Shown: positions 25,606 through 33,335 of the stretch, piece after piece
Layout of the letters: the number at the start of each line of letters is the position of its first letter
Position numbering within the stretch: the first letter of the stretch is position 1
Source of the DNA: an uncultured Eubacteriales bacterium
Lineage (GTDB): Bacteria; Bacillota; Clostridia; Christensenellales; UBA1242
Direction: 5' to 3'
Assembly: GCA_948607205.1 (NCBI GenBank)
Contig: CAPERS010000002.1
Coordinates: forward strand, 73,231 to 137,230
DNA length: 64,000 nucleotides
The notes under the pieces: generated by a model
Seen by the model: only the letters and a program-made list of their open reading frames with translations
What the model was told of the DNA's origin: nothing
Database searches by the model: none
Position numbers and translations under genes: made by a program

Positions 25606-25884
25606 TTAGTTCTCCTTTTGGCGCCTAAGTGCCTCTATCTCATTTGTTAAAGCTTCGACTTTTTCGACAAAGTGCAATCTGCCTTCAAGTTCTTCAAGTT
25701 TTTTTATTGCCTTTTTCAAACTATCTTTAACGGCTTGACGAGAAATATTTTTATTCTCTGCAATCTCACTTCCTGTGAGGTCATAATAGAGATATTCACC
25801 AAGCACGTCTTGTTGCGACTGGCTTAATATTGCCCCATAAGCATCAAAAAGTTTGCCAAGTTTAATATTTTTCTCAATTTCCAT
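25606..25884 (-). CDS. ylxM: YlxM-family HTH protein, SRP-associated
   Basis: 92 aa, sigma-70 region 4-like helix-turn-helix (GSEIAENKNISRQAVKDSLKKAI). YlxM is normally encoded just before ffh and in streptococci modulates SRP. No Shine-Dalgarno is seen before the ATG; instead a 22-nt hairpin ends 11 nt upstream. Promoter at 25922-25950. Confidence 0.93.
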   Translation of the reverse strand: MEIEKNIKLGKLFDAYGAILSQSQQDVLGEYLYYDLTGSEIAENKNISRQAVKDSLKKAIKKLEELEGRLHFVEKVEALTNEIEALRRQKEN

Positions 25885-25894
25885 TTTGCACTTT

Positions 25895-25916
25895 TGTAAA
25901 GCAATTTCGCTTTACA
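25895..25916 (-). promoter_or_regulatory. Hairpin in ylxM-ffh leader
   Basis: TGTAAAGC, 6-nt loop, GCTTTACA, a perfect 8-bp stem between the promoter and the ylxM ATG. It would occupy the 5' part of the mRNA leader or serve as an operator. Confidence 0.6.
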
Positions 25917-25921
25917 TTGTC

Positions 25922-25950
25922 ATTCTAACACATTTATACAAAAATTGCAA
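25922..25950 (-). promoter_or_regulatory. ylxM-ffh promoter
   Basis: Minus-strand TTGCAA (25945-25950), 17-bp spacer, TAGAAT (25922-25927). Confidence 0.6.
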
Positions 25951-25981
25951 GCAAATTTTCAAAAAAATTTTAATTAAATTA

Positions 25982-26009
25982 TTGACATAAAAATATTTTG
26001 TGATATAAT
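25982..26009 (+). promoter_or_regulatory. Promoter of small gene pair
   Basis: TTGACA (25982-25987), 16-bp spacer, TATAAT (26004-26009), then an AAGGAG ribosome binding site before the ATG at 26039. Confidence 0.75.
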
Positions 26010-26038
26010 GGCAATGTCAAAAGTTTAAGGAGAAAAAT

Positions 26039-26218
26039 ATGGAAGACGGAATAATAAAAAACGAGCACAAAATCAAGATTGAAGAAACACTTGACAGAGA
26101 TGGAAAACCTGTGATAAGACAAAGTTTTTGCTCTTTTCACAAAAAGATAACCATGCAAGAAGCAAACGATTTGGTTGCCAAGTTGACAGCACAAATGGAA
26201 GAAAATCAATCCAGATAA
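26039..26218 (+). CDS. Small protein of unknown function (59 aa)
   Basis: Encodes 59 residues starting MEDGIIKNEHKIKIEETLDR, with a consensus promoter and AAGGAG 6 nt before the ATG, so expression is well supported. The sequence is soluble, has one Cys and one His (SFCSFHKK), and ends with a helix (EANDLVAKLTAQMEE). No family is recognised. The stop codon lies inside a terminator stem. Confidence 0.75.
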   Translation: MEDGIIKNEHKIKIEETLDRDGKPVIRQSFCSFHKKITMQEANDLVAKLTAQMEENQSR

Positions 26219-26237
26219 ATTCATCTGGTTATTTTTC
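26211..26237 (+). terminator. Terminator overlapping stop of 59-aa gene
   Basis: CCAGAT, 6-nt loop, ATCTGG followed by a T-rich run. It sits between two small genes that share a promoter, so it may attenuate expression of the second. Confidence 0.65.
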
Positions 26238-26251
26238 TTTAAGGAGAAAAA

Positions 26252-26485
26252 ATGTCGAAATTTAGCAAAATGAGTATTGTAAAAAAGAATTCAGCAAAAG
26301 CCAAAAAGCAAGCACCGGTCAAGCCAAAACTCAACCTCTCTTTTGAGAAAGAAAATTGTGATGACGGACTCACTTGCTCTTGTTGTGTGAAGATAAACAT
26401 GTTTGAGCCTGACTTTGAAGAAAAGTGGCAAAAATTTGTGGAAGAATCAACTGATATAACAAAAGATGACGAAATTATAAAATAA
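26252..26485 (+). CDS. Small Cys-containing protein of unknown function
   Basis: 77 aa. A basic N-terminal half (MSIVKKNSAKAKKQ) is followed by an acidic C-terminal half. The central CSCC motif (LTCSCCVKINMF) could bind metal or be redox active. AAGGAG precedes the ATG. It has no promoter of its own that I can see and probably depends on readthrough of the upstream terminator. No family recognised. Confidence 0.7.
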   Translation: MSKFSKMSIVKKNSAKAKKQAPVKPKLNLSFEKENCDDGLTCSCCVKINMFEPDFEEKWQKFVEESTDITKDDEIIK

Positions 26486-26493
26486 AACATTTA

Positions 26494-26524
26494 AAAAAAG
26501 CACTTTTATTCAAAGTGCTTTTAA
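26494..26524. terminator. Bidirectional Rho-independent terminator
   Basis: AAAAGCACTT, loop, AAGTGCTTTT between two convergent small genes. Confidence 0.8.
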
Positions 26525-26526
26525 TT

Positions 26527-26760
26527 TTAATATCTTTCTAAAAAATTCATTATCTCTTCAAATTTTTCATCAATTTGCTTGTTCACAATATGAAAAGTTT
26601 CTGCCGATTGTTTCAAGTTTTTGCCAACATTTTCAACATTTTTGCAACAATTATAAATTGATGAGATTTGCTTTGAATAACCTTCAAAATTCTCATTTTT
26701 ATTGTTTGTCTTTTTTCGCTTTGCTCGCCACTTTTTCATCCACTTATTAAAAAAAGTCAT
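26527..26760 (-). CDS. Small basic helical protein of unknown function
   Basis: 77 aa. The N-terminus is strongly basic and amphipathic (KWMKKWRAKRKK), followed by a predicted coiled coil (VENVGKNLKQ to MNFLERY). It could associate with membranes or nucleic acid. AAGGAG and a perfect TTGACA-17-TATAAT promoter (26787-26815) support expression. No family recognised. Confidence 0.7.
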   Translation of the reverse strand: MTFFNKWMKKWRAKRKKTNNKNENFEGYSKQISSIYNCCKNVENVGKNLKQSAETFHIVNKQIDEKFEEIMNFLERY

Positions 26761-26786
26761 TTCACTTAACTCCTTTATATATAAAT

Positions 26787-26815
26787 ATTATATCATACCT
26801 ATTTTAATTTGTCAA
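26787..26815 (-). promoter_or_regulatory. Promoter of 77-aa basic helical protein gene
   Basis: Minus-strand TTGACA (26810-26815), 17 bp, TATAAT (26787-26792), both boxes perfect. Confidence 0.8.
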
Positions 26816-26865
26816 GACTGATTTATTATCATAAGTCTTCAGTTTTATTAACAAGAAAATCTTAT

Positions 26866-27954
26866 TCATGGCAACAATTTTGAAATAATTTGATTATTGA
26901 CGCTGTAAAACTTGGGATTTAGGTAAATTTTGCCTTCTTTTTCATATATTATGCCCTTTTTAAGAAAAGTTTCAAAGTCCTCTTTTTCTGAAATTTTATA
27001 GCCAAGTTTCTCAATTTCTTTTATATCAAAACCGAGATAACAACGAAGGCCGAGCATGATTTTTTCTTCAATTTTTTCACGATTACCTAAAAATTCAACC
27101 TCTTTTTTGCCTTTAAAGTAAGTTTCAAATTTTCCGCCATTCGTCCAACGTCTATTTCCATAAGTGGAAGTCGCTGATAGCCCGAAACCCAAATAATTTT
27201 CGCCAGACCAATATTTCAAATTGTGCCTACTCTCAAAGCCGATGCGAGCAAAGTTTGAAACTTCATATTGATTAAAATTATATTTTGAAAGAAGTAAAAC
27301 AAGTTTAGAAAAACTTTCAGCGCAGTCATCCTCGACCGGAAGAATTTGTGGATTTTCTTGACACATTTTAAAAAGTGGCGTTCCCTCTTCCACTTGAAGC
27401 ATATATGAAGAAATATGAGTGACGCCCATGTCAATAAGTTTTTTTGCGTGAGAGCAAAGCATGCGCGAAGAAACTTTTGGCAAGCCGACAATAAGGTCAG
27501 CGCTTATATTTTCAAAACCCACCTTTTTCGCGTTCTCAATTGCAAGCAAAGCGTCAGACCTTCTATGTTTTCTTCCCAAAAACTTCAAAACATCATCGTT
27601 CAAACTTTGAACTCCGAAAGATATCCTATTGAAACCAATTGAATGATAAGCGTCAAGATTCTCTGGAGTTACGCTATTAGGATTGCACTCAATTGTTATT
27701 TCGCTATCTTTCAAAACCTCAAAGTTTTTTCTGATTGCATCAAGAGTGTCCGCAATATATTTCGGTTCAACAACTGAAGGCGTTCCGCCACCAAAATAGA
27801 TTGTGTCGACAGTTTGTCCTTTATTTTCTGAATTATTTATTTCCTGCAAAAGAAAGGAAAAGTATTTCTCTTGCTCGGCGCAGACAAAGGAAGCAAAATC
27901 GCAATAAATGCATTTGCTTTCACAAAATGGAATATGAACATATATGCCTATCAT
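26866..27954 (-). CDS. hemW: HemW-like radical SAM protein
   Basis: 362 aa. The 4Fe-4S radical SAM motif is in PFCESKCIYCDF (CxxxCxxC), followed by FGGGTPS and the HemN/HemW-type sequence ISFGVQSLNDDVLKFLGRKH. HemW is thought to be a heme chaperone rather than a coproporphyrinogen oxidase. Its start overlaps the lepA stop by 4 bp (ATGA), a very common lepA-hemW arrangement in Bacillota. Confidence 0.92.
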   Translation of the reverse strand: MIGIYVHIPFCESKCIYCDFASFVCAEQEKYFSFLLQEINNSENKGQTVDTIYFGGGTPSVVEPKYIADTLDAIRKNFEVLKDSEITIECNPNSVTPENLDAYHSIGFNRISFGVQSLNDDVLKFLGRKHRRSDALLAIENAKKVGFENISADLIVGLPKVSSRMLCSHAKKLIDMGVTHISSYMLQVEEGTPLFKMCQENPQILPVEDDCAESFSKLVLLLSKYNFNQYEVSNFARIGFESRHNLKYWSGENYLGFGLSATSTYGNRRWTNGGKFETYFKGKKEVEFLGNREKIEEKIMLGLRCYLGFDIKEIEKLGYKISEKEDFETFLKKGIIYEKEGKIYLNPKFYSVNNQIISKLLP

Positions 27955-29756
27955 TTGTCGTCGTCCAATTTGAGAATTGACATGAACGCCTCAGACGGAA
28001 TTTCAACTGACCCAATCTGACGCATTTTTTTCTTGCCCTCTTTTTGTTTTTCAAGAAGTTTGCGCTTTCTTGAAATATCACCGCCATAACACTTTGCAAG
28101 CACGTCTTTACGCATTGCAGAGATTGTTTCGCGAGCGATAATCTTGTTTCCAATCGCAGCCTGAATTGGCACTTCAAAAAGTTGACGAGGAATAATTTTT
28201 TTAAGTTTTTCAGCGATTGCTCTTCCGCGAGAATACGCTTTATCTTTATGAACAATAAGGCTGAGTGCGTCACATTTGTCGCCGTTTAAAAGGATATCAA
28301 CACGCACAAGTTCACTTTTTTCAAAGCCTGCCATTTCATAGTCAAAACTTGCATAGCCTTTTGTGCGCGATTTCAAACTGTCAAAAAAGTCATAGATAAT
28401 TTCGCCAAGTGGAAGAGTGTAGTCCACCCTAACGCGTGTTTTATCAAGGTATGTGAGGTCTTTATATGTTCCTCTTTTATCTTGGCAAAGTTCCATGATT
28501 GCCCCAACATATTCTGGCGGAGTGAATAGGCTTGCTTTGACAATTGGCTCTTCGATATAGTCAATTTCCACTTGACTTGGAAGGTCAGACGGATTGGATA
28601 TGACAATCATCTCCCCATTTGTTTTATGAACATTATAGAAAACGCCAGGCGCTGTTGTGATAATATCAAGATTGAATTCGCGTTCAATTCTTTCGGTGAT
28701 TATTTCAAGATGCAAAAGCCCCAAAAAACCGCAACGGAAACCAAAGCCAAGAGCGTCTGAAACTTCTGGCTGATATTCAAGACTTGCATCATTGAGTTTG
28801 AGTTTTTCAAGTGCATCTTTGAGGTCGTTATATTTCGCTCCATCAACAGTGAAAATTCCGCAAAAAACAACCGGCTGAACTTTTTTATAACCAGCAAGCG
28901 CGTTTTCTGTTGGATTGTTTGCATGAGTTATTGTGTCGCCGACGGCAACATCTGATATTGTTTTTATTGAACCAGCAAGATAACCAACGTCACCAGCAAG
29001 CAAAAATTCAGTTTGCTTTGCAGAAGGTGTGAAAATGCCAACTTCGGTAACGTCAAATACCTTGCCAGTTTGCATCATTTTGATTTTGTCGCCAATTTTA
29101 ACTTTTCCGTCAAAAACACGAATAAGGCAAATTGCGCCCTTAAAATTGTCATAGTAACTGTCAAATATGAGGCACTTAAGTTTTTCATTCTCATCGCCTT
29201 TTGGCGCTGGAAACTCTTTCACAATCATTTCAAGCACTTTATCTATGTTTGTGCCGTCTTTGGCAGATATGCATGGTGCATGCATAGCAGGAACGCCAAC
29301 AATGTCCTCAATCTCATCTTTAACCTCATCAGGTCTTGCTGATGGCAGGTCGATTTTGTTTATAACTGGCAAAATTTCAAGATTGTTATCGATTGCAAGA
29401 TATGCGTTTGCAAGAGTTTGAGCCTCAACACCTTGCGATGCATCAACAATAAGGATTGCACCCTCGCATGCAGTAAGCGAACGAGAAACTTCATAAGTGA
29501 AGTCAACATGCCCTGGCGTATCGATAAGATTAAGTGTGTAGGTTTCGCCTTCAAATTCATAAAGCATACGTGTTGGAGTAAGTTTGATTGTGATTCCCCT
29601 CTCGCGTTCAAGTTCCATACTGTCAAGCAGTTGGTCTTGCATATCACGTTTAGCAAGCGAGCCAGTCAGTTCAATAAGCCTGTCTGCCAGCGTGCTTTTT
29701 CCATGGTCGATGTGTGCAACAATGCAAAAGTTGCGGATTTTATCTTGTCTATTCAT
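27951..29756 (-). CDS. lepA: Elongation factor 4 (LepA)
   Basis: 601 aa, normal length. A ribosomal GTPase with AHIDHGKSTLADRL (G1), DTPGHVDF (G3) and NKIDLP (G4), then domains II, III, V and the LepA-specific C-terminal domain ending near SRKRKLLEKQKEGKKKM. No ribosome binding site precedes the ATG; a promoter ends 8 nt upstream, so the mRNA has at most a 1-2 nt leader. Cotranscribed with hemW. Confidence 0.97.
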   Translation of the reverse strand: MNRQDKIRNFCIVAHIDHGKSTLADRLIELTGSLAKRDMQDQLLDSMELERERGITIKLTPTRMLYEFEGETYTLNLIDTPGHVDFTYEVSRSLTACEGAILIVDASQGVEAQTLANAYLAIDNNLEILPVINKIDLPSARPDEVKDEIEDIVGVPAMHAPCISAKDGTNIDKVLEMIVKEFPAPKGDENEKLKCLIFDSYYDNFKGAICLIRVFDGKVKIGDKIKMMQTGKVFDVTEVGIFTPSAKQTEFLLAGDVGYLAGSIKTISDVAVGDTITHANNPTENALAGYKKVQPVVFCGIFTVDGAKYNDLKDALEKLKLNDASLEYQPEVSDALGFGFRCGFLGLLHLEIITERIEREFNLDIITTAPGVFYNVHKTNGEMIVISNPSDLPSQVEIDYIEEPIVKASLFTPPEYVGAIMELCQDKRGTYKDLTYLDKTRVRVDYTLPLGEIIYDFFDSLKSRTKGYASFDYEMAGFEKSELVRVDILLNGDKCDALSLIVHKDKAYSRGRAIAEKLKKIIPRQLFEVPIQAAIGNKIIARETISAMRKDVLAKCYGGDISRKRKLLEKQKEGKKKMRQIGSVEIPSEAFMSILKLDDDK

Positions 29757-29764
29757 AATTATAG

Positions 29765-29793
29765 ATTATACCGATTTTTTGGCGTTTTGGCAA
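29765..29793 (-). promoter_or_regulatory. lepA promoter, near-leaderless
   Basis: Minus-strand TTGCCA (29788-29793), 17 bp, TATAAT (29765-29770), then only 8 nt to the lepA ATG and no SD. Confidence 0.75.
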
Positions 29794-29812
29794 TTAATTT
29801 TCATGTATAATA

Positions 29813-29841
29813 TTGACAAAAAGATAATTTTATTTTAAAAT
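29813..29841 (+). promoter_or_regulatory. Promoter of mTERF-like gene
   Basis: TTGACA (29813-29818), 17 bp, TAAAAT (29836-29841), followed by AGGAG before the ATG at 29862. It is divergent from the lepA promoter 20 bp away. Confidence 0.75.
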
Positions 29842-29861
29842 AATAATTAATAGGAGTTTAT

Positions 29862-31214
29862 ATGACTGTTAAAGAAAAATTTATTGATTTTTTTAATTTT
29901 TCAGATGAAGAATGGCTAAAACTTTCCAAAAAAATCAACAAAGTTTCAGAAGATACGGCTGAAAAGATGCTGGCGCAGGCTCAATTTTTGAAAGAACGAT
30001 ATAATTTCTCTAATCAAGAAATCAAAAAAATTGTCTTGGGTCAAGGGTTAATATTAAAACTAACTAAGAAAAATATAATAGCAAAAGAAAAGTTTTATTG
30101 TTCTTCTTTTAAATTAAAAAGAACAGATTTCAAACTGCTTATTTTAAGACACCCTAACATTTTAACTTATAGCACTGATAAAGTTACTTCTTTAACACAA
30201 TTCATCACAAGTCATTTTGGTCTTAAGCTTGACGAAGCAAAAAAATCTATTTTAAACAACACAAAACTTCTCGGATTTAACACTGACATATTTGAAGAGC
30301 GTTCAAAATATCTTATTTCAAAGTTTGGTTTTAAGCAATGGCAATTGAAAAACATTTGGAAAAACCTGTCTTCAATTTACATTTATAAAATTGATACTTT
30401 GGAAGAAAAGTTCAATTGGCTGGTAAACAAATTTAACACATCAGAGGATAAATTCAAAGACTGCATTCGACTTAACCCTCAATTTTTGTTCTATACACCA
30501 GAGTTTATTGAACAGAAATGCAACTTCATAAAATCAACATTAAAAATTGACACCAATGTTTTAAATGAAAAAATAAATTCATTTGCAAGAGTTTTTGCCC
30601 TAAAAGAAGAAACTATTTTATCAAAAATTGAATTTTATAAGTCTACTTTCAATTTTTCAGAAGATGAAATTTGCAAACTTTTGACAGCAAATCCAACTTT
30701 GTTACATTACGACAAGAAAACAGTCGAACACAAAATTGCATTCTATCAAGATAAATTCGGCTTAAGCATTGAACAATTAAAATTGGCGTTTCTTCAAAAA
30801 GCGCAACTTTTTGATTTAAATGAAGAATCAGTAGTAGAAAAAATAATGGCAATTTTGGGCACCAGATTCACAATCGATGATATCGTCGAAAACATTGCTT
30901 TACTCACCTCAGGTCCTGCTGACAGTTTCAAACTTCGTTATGCAATTTGTGCAAACGCAAATGTCAGCAAAGAATCATTCTTGCACAAGAAGATGTATAT
31001 GCTGAACGAAAGCAAACTTTATGCCAGAGTTAAATTTCTTAAAGAATCCAAATATCCAAACTTTGCTTGTATAGGTTACTCAAAAAAAGTTTGGGAAAAT
31101 CAATTCCATATTTCAGACGAAGAACTTCTCAAAAAGTATATACTTACTGATGATGAAAAGAATGCTCAAATTAAAGAGTTTGAAAACAATCTCACAGATA
31201 TAGAATCAAGTTAA
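29862..31214 (+). CDS. mTERF-like alpha-solenoid protein of nine 36-residue repeats
   Basis: 450 aa. Nine contiguous units of exactly 36 residues span residues 14-337 (starts at 14, 50, 86, 122, 158, 194, 230, 266, 302), with a more degenerate stretch to about 374 and a charged C-terminal region. The unit pattern is two helices: a first helix, a short NP-x-[IL]-L-x-Y-like turn (HPNILTY, NPQFLFY, NPTLLHY), then a second helix ending K-x-x-F-[LIY]-x-x-x-F-[GN]-[LF]. This matches the mTERF repeat style, best known from organelle proteins that bind nucleic acid. No signal peptide is present. AGGAG and a promoter support expression. DNA or RNA binding is inference. Confidence 0.75.
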   Translation: MTVKEKFIDFFNFSDEEWLKLSKKINKVSEDTAEKMLAQAQFLKERYNFSNQEIKKIVLGQGLILKLTKKNIIAKEKFYCSSFKLKRTDFKLLILRHPNILTYSTDKVTSLTQFITSHFGLKLDEAKKSILNNTKLLGFNTDIFEERSKYLISKFGFKQWQLKNIWKNLSSIYIYKIDTLEEKFNWLVNKFNTSEDKFKDCIRLNPQFLFYTPEFIEQKCNFIKSTLKIDTNVLNEKINSFARVFALKEETILSKIEFYKSTFNFSEDEICKLLTANPTLLHYDKKTVEHKIAFYQDKFGLSIEQLKLAFLQKAQLFDLNEESVVEKIMAILGTRFTIDDIVENIALLTSGPADSFKLRYAICANANVSKESFLHKKMYMLNESKLYARVKFLKESKYPNFACIGYSKKVWENQFHISDEELLKKYILTDDEKNAQIKEFENNLTDIESS

Positions 31215-31277
31215 CAAAAAAAAGTTAATAATAATTCTTAACACTTCAAAGAAACTTTCGCAAAGCGAACTCAAATT

Positions 31278-31306
31278 AAGCAAAATTTCATTTTGCTTTT
31301 TTTGTT
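31278..31306 (+). terminator. Terminator of mTERF-like gene
   Basis: AAGCAAAAT, TTC, ATTTTGCTT, then a T-run. Confidence 0.8.
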
Positions 31307-31361
31307 TTGTATGCTATAATGAGCATACGTGCAAGTGAAAAGTGATAAATATCTCACTTTT
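31293..31361 (+). promoter_or_regulatory. Promoter with overlapping palindrome and leader hairpin before GDPD gene
   Basis: TTGCTT (31293-31298), 16 bp, TATAAT (31315-31320). The palindrome GTATGCT-N6-AGCATAC (31309-31328) covers the -10 box and looks like a repressor operator. A second inverted repeat AAAAGTGA-N8-TCACTTTT (31338-31361) lies in the predicted leader. Another -10-like TATAAT occurs just before the gene. Confidence 0.55.
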
Positions 31362-31405
31362 GCATAAAATATTTTATAATGGCAGAAAAAGGCGGAAAAA
31401 TTTTT

Positions 31406-32134
31406 ATGGATATATTCAAATCTTGGCTGGTTGAAACACCGATTGCTCATCGTGGTCTTCATGATAAAAATGCACCAGAAAACTCTATTCCTGCATTCAA
31501 AAATGCAATCGAAAATGGCTATGCAATTGAACTTGACGTTCAAATGCTTTCAGATGGAACGGTTATTGTTTTTCATGACAACTCACTTTCAAGGCTGACA
31601 AACAATGATGGCTATATCAAGTTTTTGACCAAGGCAGACCTTGACATGCTCACACTCAATGGAAGCAAAGAAAAAATCCCAACCTTTGAAGAGGTGCTTC
31701 AATTTGTTGACGGAAAAACTCCACTTCTTATTGAAATCAAAAACCAAGACAAAGTTGGCGAACTTGAAAACAAAGTTATCGAACTTTTGAAAAATTATAA
31801 AGGTCAATTTGCAATCCAATCTTTCAATCCTTTTGTGCTTCAATATTTCTATAAACATGCACCAAACATCCAAAGAGGTCAACTTGCGAGTTTCTTTAAA
31901 AAAGAGAAACTTCCGTTCATTCAAAAGTTTTTCCTCAAAAGACTTGCACTTTGCAAAAAAGTTAGTCATCCTGATTTTATTTCCTATGACACGCGTTCTC
32001 TTCCAAACAGATATGTCAAAAAATTTAAAGATAAACCTCTTCTCGCATGGACGGTTAAAAATCAAAGCGAATATATGAGGGTTGTGAAATATTGCGACAA
32101 TGTTATCTTCGAAGACTTTGAACCTAAAATCTAA
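31406..32134 (+). CDS. Glycerophosphodiester phosphodiesterase family protein
   Basis: About 242 aa from the ATG at 31406. GDPD motifs: IAHRGLHDKNAPENS (catalytic His and Arg), ELDVQMLSDGTVIVFHD (metal Glu/Asp and second catalytic His), LIEIK, and the C-terminal WTVKNQSE. These enzymes hydrolyse glycerophosphodiesters to glycerol 3-phosphate and an alcohol. No signal peptide, so probably cytoplasmic. The internal start is preferred over the ATG at 31379 because AAGGCGG precedes it. A palindrome over the promoter suggests repression. Confidence 0.9.
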   Translation: MDIFKSWLVETPIAHRGLHDKNAPENSIPAFKNAIENGYAIELDVQMLSDGTVIVFHDNSLSRLTNNDGYIKFLTKADLDMLTLNGSKEKIPTFEEVLQFVDGKTPLLIEIKNQDKVGELENKVIELLKNYKGQFAIQSFNPFVLQYFYKHAPNIQRGQLASFFKKEKLPFIQKFFLKRLALCKKVSHPDFISYDTRSLPNRYVKKFKDKPLLAWTVKNQSEYMRVVKYCDNVIFEDFEPKI

Positions 32135-32165
32135 ATCATCATCGCTTATATATCTTTATAGACAA

Positions 32166-32193
32166 AAAAAGAGAGCTTTATTAACTCTCTTTT
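32166..32193. terminator. Bidirectional Rho-independent terminator
   Basis: AAAAGAGAG, 9-nt loop, CTCTCTTTT between the convergent GDPD and rsmD genes. Confidence 0.8.
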
Positions 32194-32194
32194 A

Positions 32195-32731
32195 TTAATT
32201 TTTCTCAATCAAATACGTAACGCTCTTGCTTCCATAATCCTTGCTTGTTTCAATTGAAAAAAGCGAAAAGTCAATTTTTTCGTCTTTCGCGTGCTCGGCA
32301 ACGATAACTCCACCTTCAGATAGAAGTCGATATTCGCAAATCAAACTTAATGCTTTTTCATAAAGTCCTGCCTTATATGGAGGGTCAAGGATTATGATAT
32401 CAAACTTTTCACCTTTAAGCCTTGCCAGCGCCACATCAAAACTCGCTCTTAAAACCTCTGCATCAATATTTAGATTTTTTAAGTTTGCTTTGGTAAGGTT
32501 CACACTTCGATAATCCTTGTCAACAAAAACCACCCGACTTGCTCCGCGAGAAATTGCTTCAATTCCAAGCGCACCTGTTCCACAGAAAAGGTCAAGCACA
32601 GACGAAGATGAAATTTTGAATGCAAGTTTATTAAAAATTGCTTGTTTGACAATGTCTGCTGTTGGTCTTATATGGTCAAAAGTGTTAGTCAACAATTTTC
32701 TACCCTTAAATTGTCCTGCTGTTACTCTCAT
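32195..32731 (-). CDS. rsmD: 16S rRNA (guanine-966-N2) methyltransferase RsmD
   Basis: About 178 aa. SAM-dependent methylation of G966 of 16S rRNA. It begins MRVTAGQFKGRKL, the typical RsmD start, then PTADIVKQAIFN, the SAM motif LDLFCGTGALGIEAISRGA and the catalytic DPPY (IILDPPYKAG). An ATG two codons earlier directly abuts the -10 box, so the ATG at 32731, 6 nt after TATAAT, is chosen; the mRNA is predicted leaderless. Confidence 0.93.
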   Translation of the reverse strand: MRVTAGQFKGRKLLTNTFDHIRPTADIVKQAIFNKLAFKISSSSVLDLFCGTGALGIEAISRGASRVVFVDKDYRSVNLTKANLKNLNIDAEVLRASFDVALARLKGEKFDIIILDPPYKAGLYEKALSLICEYRLLSEGGVIVAEHAKDEKIDFSLFSIETSKDYGSKSVTYLIEKN

Positions 32732-32737
32732 AAACAT

Positions 32738-32743
32738 ATTATA
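32738..32743 (-). promoter_or_regulatory. rsmD -10 box, leaderless configuration
   Basis: Perfect TATAAT ending 6 nt before the ATG at 32731. The -35 is poor (TTTTAA at 17 bp). No SD is present. Confidence 0.6.
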
Positions 32744-32933
32744 TCAAAAAATTTTAAAAATTAAAAACAAATTTAAAAATATGTAAAACAATCTAATTAA
32801 ATAGCAAAAAACAATAAAAAAGGCTTATTTTTGATAAATTTGAAAAAGTTTGACGCAATTGTTTCGTCATTCTTTTAATAATTTTGCAAAAATATGTAAA
32901 ATAAAAATATTTAACTTAGGAGGAAAAAATATA

Positions 32934-33128
32934 ATGAAAAAAGAATATCCAAGATATACCTTGCGAATACCCAAATCGATGCTTAAAAAAATTGCATACA
33001 TAGCCGATTTTAATGGCAGAACAACAAATAAGCAAATTGAAATTCTTATTCGCAAGAAAGTTGATGAACACGAAAGATGTTATGGGCTTATTGAATTTGA
33101 AAAAGAAATTGACGAAAAGGAAGATTAA
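32934..33128 (+). CDS. Arc/ribbon-helix-helix family small DNA-binding protein
   Basis: 64 aa. The N-terminal strand plus two helices (RYTLRIPKSMLKKIAYIADFNGRTTNKQIEILIRKKV) fit the Arc-type RHH fold, in which a strand pair reads the DNA major groove; the tail is acidic. An ideal ribosome binding site (TTAGGAGG) precedes the ATG. It stands alone upstream of tRNA-Lys with no toxin gene beside it. The inverted repeat TGACG-N9-CGTCA (about 32851-32869) upstream could be its operator. Confidence 0.8.
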   Translation: MKKEYPRYTLRIPKSMLKKIAYIADFNGRTTNKQIEILIRKKVDEHERCYGLIEFEKEIDEKED

Positions 33129-33142
33129 TTTTGTCAAATTGA

Positions 33143-33171
33143 TTGACATTTTATCTTTTTTTATGTATAAT
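33143..33171 (+). promoter_or_regulatory. tRNA-Lys promoter
   Basis: TTGACA (33143-33148), 17 bp, TATAAT (33166-33171), about 46 nt before the tRNA. Confidence 0.8.
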
Positions 33172-33217
33172 TCTCATTGTAAACTTTGAGTTATGGCTTT
33201 TTTAGACTTATAGTTAT

Positions 33218-33293
33218 GGACTGCTAGCTCAGTTGGTAGAGCATCTGACTCTTAATCAGAGGGTCCGGGGTTCGAGCCCCCGGCAGTCCACCA
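33218..33293 (+). tRNA. tRNA-Lys (CTT anticodon)
   Basis: 76 nt including an encoded CCA. Acceptor GGACTGC pairs with GCAGTCC; the D arm, anticodon stem TCTGA/TCAGA with loop CTCTTAA, and T arm CCGGG-TTCGAGC-CCCGG all form. A terminator follows. Confidence 0.97.
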
Positions 33294-33298
33294 GAAAA

Positions 33299-33326
33299 AA
33301 AACAGACCTAATGGTCTGTTTTTTGT
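33299..33326 (+). terminator. Terminator of tRNA-Lys
   Basis: AACAGACC, TAAT, GGTCTGTT then a T-run. Confidence 0.85.
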
Positions 33327-33335
33327 TTTATCTTT

